Source: Oikopleura dioica
Taxonomy: Eukaryota > Chordata > Appendicularia > Copelata > Oikopleuridae
Direction: 5' to 3'
DNA: 64,000 bases
Assembly: GCA_907165135.1 (NCBI GenBank)
Contig: OU015566.1
Coordinates: 2,854,501 to 2,918,500, forward strand
Part shown: positions 59,658 to 64,000 of the stretch, in pieces
Position numbering within the stretch: the stretch's first letter is position 1
Layout of the letters: every line of letters begins with the position of its first letter
Notes under the pieces: model-generated
Databases searched by the model: none
Seen by the model: the letters and a program-made list of their open reading frames with translations, nothing else
What the model was told of the DNA's origin: nothing
Program-made: the position numbers and the translations under genes

Positions 59658-60872
59658 ATGAGGGAGAAAAACGAAGAAAAAGATACATTAAATTTCATGC
59701 TTTGGAATTTTTCATTTCTGTGTTCCTGCATAAATGGGATCATTATTTTGAGCTCGAGATGGATGGTGACGAACAGGAAGGAATCCATGAGTTTGGCAAT
59801 TGGAAGTGAATATTGGAAGGGGATCTTTGCTCAATGTGTCAGGTAAAATTTCCTTATAAAAATTTTTATTACGTTGCAATTTCAAAAAGCGGCTCTGTAA
59901 AAGTTGCAATAAATATTTCGTTTTTTTTTAAATCTGATTGGTCTACATGCCAAATGTGCAAATCTGATTCGTCGTAACTTTGGCTGAATATTGGTCCAAT
60001 TTTTCCGTCGATTCATTCTGCCTCCTTCTTATTTATGAGCAAAAGTAATAGCCACTTATCCAAGAACTTACCATAATCTTATTGATGGAGAGAAATTAAG
60101 AGTCTCACTATGTTAGCCCTTGTATAAACCTTGTAAGTTGAGTCCGATTCCACGTTTTGAAAACATTAACTCTGGGTCTCTCTTGAACAACGAAAATCAT
60201 ATTCATTATTTTAAAATGAATTTTGAATTTTAAAAACCTCTAGCGCTAATGAGATGAATTTTCACTGCGATAATTACGAGGTCCCGTGGTTTCTATTCGA
60301 CTCTTTGGTCCTTTCATCCAGGTTTTTCATGGTTCTAGCCCTCGTTTTCGTTATTATCGGCCAGATTCTTATGTTTGTCTGCGGTGGCTGGAATCATTTG
60401 CTTTCAAGGTTAAAATTTCATTCCCTATTATTTTCGCTTAATCCCTTTTTCAGGTCGAAAGAAGAAAATCCCCGAATTTTCAAAAACCTTGTCCGGGTTT
60501 CTGCCTTTTTCTTTTTCCTTGCTGGCGTTTTTCTCATCATCGTTTCGTCTCTTTTCACCGATATAATTCTCAAGTCATATTCGAGCGACACGAAATTCGG
60601 TCCCGTCAATGGAAATATCGTCGTTCAGCAGCAAAATCAAAATACTGTCAGATACGAATTCGGAGTTTGTCTCTGTAAGATATTTTCAGAAATTTTGTTT
60701 TTTGAAAATTTTAGATCTCGGCTTCATTTTTGGGTTTTTCGAGCTCTCCCTTGGTTTGGCAACGCTCTGCCTGAATCCATATTTAAAAAGAAACCAAGAA
60801 GAGGAAGAGCCAGATGAAAGATCTGATCTTCAATACGGCTACGATGGCGAAACTTTTCATTCTTATCAATAA
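59658..60872 (+). CDS. Claudin/PMP22-like four-transmembrane protein
   Basis: Exon 1 has TM1 (FSFLCSCINGIIILSSRW) and the extracellular-loop hallmark YWKGIFAQC. Later exons give TM2 (FFMVLALVFVIIGQILMFVC), TM3 (FFFFLAGVFLIIVSSLF), then VRYEFGVCLYLGFIFGFFEL (TM4, like the claudin YELG.SLYIGW segment) and an acidic cytoplasmic tail ending HSYQ. Four exons; introns about 400, 45 and 41 bp. Claudins form paracellular barriers in tunicate and other chordate epithelia. The W-x-GLW-C-C motif is only partly kept, so the exact subfamily is open. ATG 59658 or 59697. The stop overlaps AATAAA. Confidence 0.75.
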
Positions 60873-60922
60873 ACGCTCTTATCATTCCAACTCGTCGTTT
60901 ATTTTTTCCGAGATTGATGGTT

Positions 60923-62688
60923 TTAGTGAAGGTCATTTTTGAGTAAATATTCTGAAGCTTCTTTGTCGCATTCTTCCTCTATTTCAGCGTATATTTCTGC
61001 TGTTATTTCATCGCCATACGCATCCAATTTCTCTGAAAAATGAAGCTTAACCTTAGCCGGTCAAGGTACTCCAATTTTGGATCATGGGTCATTCGATCGC
61101 ATTTAGCTTCAAAAGTTGAGGAAAAAATTTTATTTGAAATTCACTTTGAGGAGTATTTTTCGATCGCCTTTCGACTGGTAGGGGTTTTAACCCGTTTCAG
61201 ATTGACCAAAATGTTGGCAGAGCCTCATTTTCACGAGAACTCAAGGCTCCATATATGGCGCCGGGTAATAAAAGGAGGTACTCCATATATGGCGTCCTTT
61301 GACCGGTACCCGAGCTTTTTCCCGGCAGCGGGCCGATAAGTTTTTCTCGAAATAGATATTATAAAACTAGTTTTTTTTTTCATAATAATGATAAAATATG
61401 ATTTTCATCCGGAAAACAAGCAGAAAAAAGCATTATTTAGCGTTTTTCATCCGAAATCAGTTTTTGACTTTTTTCTCGTCAATGATCATCAGCGAGAAAA
61501 TTTTTTCGGATTCATAATTTCTTGGAATTGATACGATTAATCCATGCTTATATTAATAAAAATGATTTTTAATAAATTAATATAAAAATTTTCAGAAAAA
61601 ATTTTGATGATTTCTTTAAAAAAAGCCGCGCGGCGCCATATTTGGCGCCTCTTGGCCTGTACCCGGAGAAAATCATTTTTGGCCGGCTAGGGTTAAGGGG
61701 GAGGTCGACGAGAAATATTTTTTTCGACTTTTCAAAATTCTAATAACATTTTTGACTTCCTCAATAAAAAACAAGCAATTTTGGTACCCAGCTTTTTTCG
61801 ATAAGGTGAAGTCAACAGTGAAAAAATTTCACTCAAAGATTGGGAATTCGGGCGCGCGAGGCGGAAAAATGGCTCGGGACAAGCGAAAAATGAGAAAAAT
61901 AGCGTCGAGAGCGCGCCGCGCGAGCTCCTCTTACTTTTTCAATCGTCTCTAAGACATTTTTTCTGTAAATATAATTACATCATCTTGTCGCCGCCTGATT
62001 CTAAAGGGTCTAAACTATCAGTAAATTAATTTTGATTACAAAAAAACAAGTCGGGTTTCGAGATTTTTTGGTCAAGAGACACCCCTTCTTTGATCCAATT
62101 TTTCGCAAATTTTTTGAATGAAAATTTTTTTTTCTTCTCGCCGCCTGATTTTTTGAACGCTTTTCTTAACACTCGAAAGATCAGAATTTTGATATCGAGG
62201 CCGGTTTTTCAGCATTTTTGGTCACGGAAATTCCGATTCTCGTCGACCCCCTCCTTAACCCTACGCGCCAAATGTGCCATATATGGCACAAGGGCTTTCG
62301 AAAACCCATTTTTCTCTCCGTCATCATTTCGGGTTCTTCCATTTTTACTCATTTTCGGGCAATAGTCTGGGCTTGGGTTTGGGTTCATTTTTGAGCTCGG
62401 GTTCTGGTTCGAGTTCGGATCTTGGTTAAGGTTCGGGTTCGGCCATTATATGGGGCCTAGGACGACGGAAAAGATGATGTGCCATATATGGCACATTTGG
62501 CGGCGGGGGGTGAAATTTTAGTTTGGCGGCGTAAGGTTAAGTTGTTTTCCGAAGAAAAAATTCTACTTACTATTTTCACATGTAAAATAAATATCGATAA
62601 ATGCGCCCATTGAATCGAACTGTAAATTGTACGCTGGGGTCGCGTCAATCTTCATGGCGAAAAATGCAAGAAGCGAAAAGAATCTCAT
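60923..62688 (-). CDS. Small secreted two-cysteine protein, member 3 (long intron with nested MITEs)
   Basis: Exon 1: signal peptide MRFFSLLAFFAMKIDA, then PAYNLQFDSMGAFIDIYFTC and a GTAAGTAG donor. Exon 2 after TTTTTCAG: KLDAYGDEITAEIYAEIEEE, CDKEASEYLLKNDLH stop. It keeps the family layout (a hydrophobic start, Cys near the end of exon 1, CDK in exon 2) but is more acidic. The ~1.5-kb intron, very long for this genome, consists almost entirely of a TTAA-flanked element carrying a second one. Confidence 0.65.
61051..62536. mobile_element. TTAA-flanked element with CCTTAGCCGG/CCGGCGTAAGG-type ends
   Basis: TTAA then CCTTAGCCGG at the left; GGCGGCGTAAGG then TTAA at the right. Inside are five CCATATATGG-like palindromes (near 61253, 61286, 61635, 62278, 62481) and a second element at 61697-62254 inserted at an inner TTAA. 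No transposase frame. Confidence 0.6.
61697..62254. mobile_element. Nested TTAA-flanked MITE
   Basis: TTAA plus GGGGGAGGTCGACGAGAA at the left, and the inverse (TTCTCGTCGACCCCCTCC plus TTAA) at the right. Removing it restores CTAGGGTTAACCCTA in the host element, which supports insertion at that TTAA. Confidence 0.7.
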
Positions 62689-62886
62689 TTTTTCTCAATG
62701 CCTAAGAACTCCAAATACGGACGTTTATACCTGCTTGAAGACATTAATGTACATTGAATATCGGACGTCTTGTCAGGAACTTGTCAGCTGTCGTTCAAAA
62801 ATCAGGAAAGATGGAGATATACAGTGTTTTTTCTGTAAAGAGAAGCCGGAGGGTTCAGAGGATGTTTATTTATTCAATCAAAATTT

Positions 62887-63206
62887 TCACAGTCGCATAA
62901 TCTTTTCGAAATCTTGTTCAGTCGGGGCGATTTGACTTGGTTTTGGTTTCAGGTCCTTTCTCTTCATGATGAGGTTGATGTACTTGTCGCAGGCGTTTTC
63001 GAGACTGTAGAAATTATCGGATTGGGTACTCGCCATCAGCTGGGCATATCGCTTATCATTCAACAGGAGACCTTAAAAGCAAAATAAGGCGGTTTTTCCT
63101 AGAAAATTTTACCTTTGATGCACAGGTTGTAAATATTGTGCAAATCGTAAATCTCAATCGCTCTTCCAAAAACACCAGAAATAAAAACAAAATTCAAAAA
63201 CTTCAT
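62887..63206 (-). CDS. Small secreted two-cysteine protein, member 2
   Basis: Signal peptide MKFLNFVFISGVFGRA, then IEIYDLHNIYNLCIKG, a ~41-bp intron, LLLNDKRYAQLMASTQSDNF, YSLENACDKYINLIMKRKDL and a short variable tail. The match with member 1 covers nearly the whole mature protein (YDLHNI, C, NDKRYA.LMA, SLE.ACD.YI.LIM) with an identical intron position. About 92 residues. It lies 200 bases downstream of member 3 on the same strand side, in a local cluster. Confidence 0.78.
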
Positions 63207-63400
63207 TTTTGCCGTTTTCCCAATCTTTGCTTTTGCTTTTCTTATAAAGCAGAAGGACTTAATTATTGAACACAAATTGGAAGCGAATTGGAAATGCGGA
63301 ATTTTATCTAACCACAGTGTGGAGTTCGACTCATTTTAAATTAATTTTGATACTTTTCGCGTCCACTTTCGTTTCCTGAACCTTTTTAAGTGGTACTATA

Positions 63401-63568
63401 CAGCCGGAGTCCAAAATAAGGGACTTTTTTCGGTCCCGAATTTGCGAAAAAAAGTCCCTTAAATTGGTTCAATTTAACATTAGAAACATACAAAACGGGG
63501 CGCAGATTTTCGGCGTTTCGAGCCAAAAAGTCCCTTATCTTGGTGTCCCTTATTTTGGACTCCGACTG
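63401..63568. mobile_element. TA-flanked 168-bp MITE (CAGYCGGAGTCC ends)
   Basis: CAGCCGGAGTCCAAAATAAG at the left and CTTATTTTGGACTCCGACTG at the right, bounded by TA on both sides. AAGGGACTTTT words repeat inside. Tc1/mariner-type ends; no coding capacity. Confidence 0.8.
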
Positions 63569-63733
63569 TATATACTCTCTTGGAAGCTTTTCAAATCCCT
63601 CTCGACTGTACTCCTTCTCCTCGAATAACGGGGTTTCTAGAGCTGAAATTGATGATTCCAAGTATCGAAATTTCTCTAGACGCGATGGAAAACAACAATA
63701 ACATCATCTTCAAATCCCCCAAAATCGTCGGAA

Positions 63734-64000
63734 ATGGAGAGAAAAGCGGATGTTAAAGAAATTGTCAACGACGCAATCGCTTATGAAAATTCCCTCTTGA
63801 GCAGAGGTCGTTCCAGGGCACTGTCGACGCCATCAATTTGCCGGGATGACTCGACATTGAAAATCAAAAAAGAAGAAGACGTTGGAAATCTACGAGACTC
63901 AGAAAGAAGAAGCCCTCCTAGATTTAGACGATTTCCGCCGCCGACAAAACGGAGGGATCGGCAAACAAGAGGGTAAGAAAGATGATTTTTCTTTAAGAAA
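63734..64000 (+). CDS. Basic Ser/Arg-containing protein, 5' part, cut by window end
   Basis: ATG follows a short 5' leader; the frame reads MERKADVKEIVNDAIAYENS, a Ser/Arg region, then RRSPPRFRRFPPPTKRRDRQ and reaches GTAAG at about 63975, a likely donor. The rest lies outside. The basic Arg/Pro-rich part suggests RNA or DNA binding. Family not recognised. Confidence 0.6.

Overview
The window is nuclear DNA of a compact animal genome, most likely an appendicularian (larvacean) tunicate such as Oikopleura. The sequence shows about 30 genes in 64 kb. Most introns are only 40-50 bp, some with GC-AG or other non-GT donors. UTRs are tiny, and several AATAAA poly(A) signals overlap or touch the stop codon. 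Troponin T, a claudin-like protein, TMEM106 and a VWA-collagen protein point to a chordate. The species is inferred from these features, not proven. Exon models were spliced by eye, so exact ends are provisional.

Layout. 0-11.5 kb: an acidic small protein, a sushi/EGF/LRR secreted protein, a CUB protein, a secreted phospholipase A2 with a changed active site, an operon-like pair (small cysteine-rich membrane protein plus cysteine-rich kelch-like protein), and a non-catalytic PDI of ERp27 type. 13.7-19 kb: a LARP6-like RNA-binding protein with a PAM2 motif, a GNAT acetyltransferase with an inverted partial copy, and a probable ciliary microtubule-inner-protein gene. 19.4-27.8 kb: one long gene for a membrane-anchored cysteine-rich kelch protein whose introns hold several MITEs, then a VPS4-like MIT-only gene. 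27.8-31.4 kb is nearly gene-free and holds a minisatellite.

31.4-44 kb: a trypsin fused to cysteine-rich modules; a gene joining a possible DEG/ENaC-like region to a protein kinase, followed 61 bp later by a papain-like protease; a small ankyrin gene split by a hAT-type MITE; troponin T; TMEM106; and a single-domain trypsin. 44-53 kb: a VWA-collagen protein, a secreted coiled-coil protein with a TATA box, an SDR42E-like dehydrogenase and a tandem zinc-finger pair. 53-64 kb: a hAT MITE, GCTGA repeats, two hypothetical genes, a three-member family of small secreted two-cysteine proteins, a second CUB protein paralogous to the first, a claudin-like protein and the start of a further gene.

No single pathway unites the genes. 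Many encode secreted or extracellular products (CUB, sushi, kelch, trypsin, PLA2, collagen), as expected for house, gut and matrix functions. The most striking layer is mobile DNA. At least ten short elements with inverted repeats are recognisable: TTAA-flanked, TA-flanked of about 160 bp, and hAT-type with 8-bp target duplications. Several sit in introns, and one appears to have created an intron.
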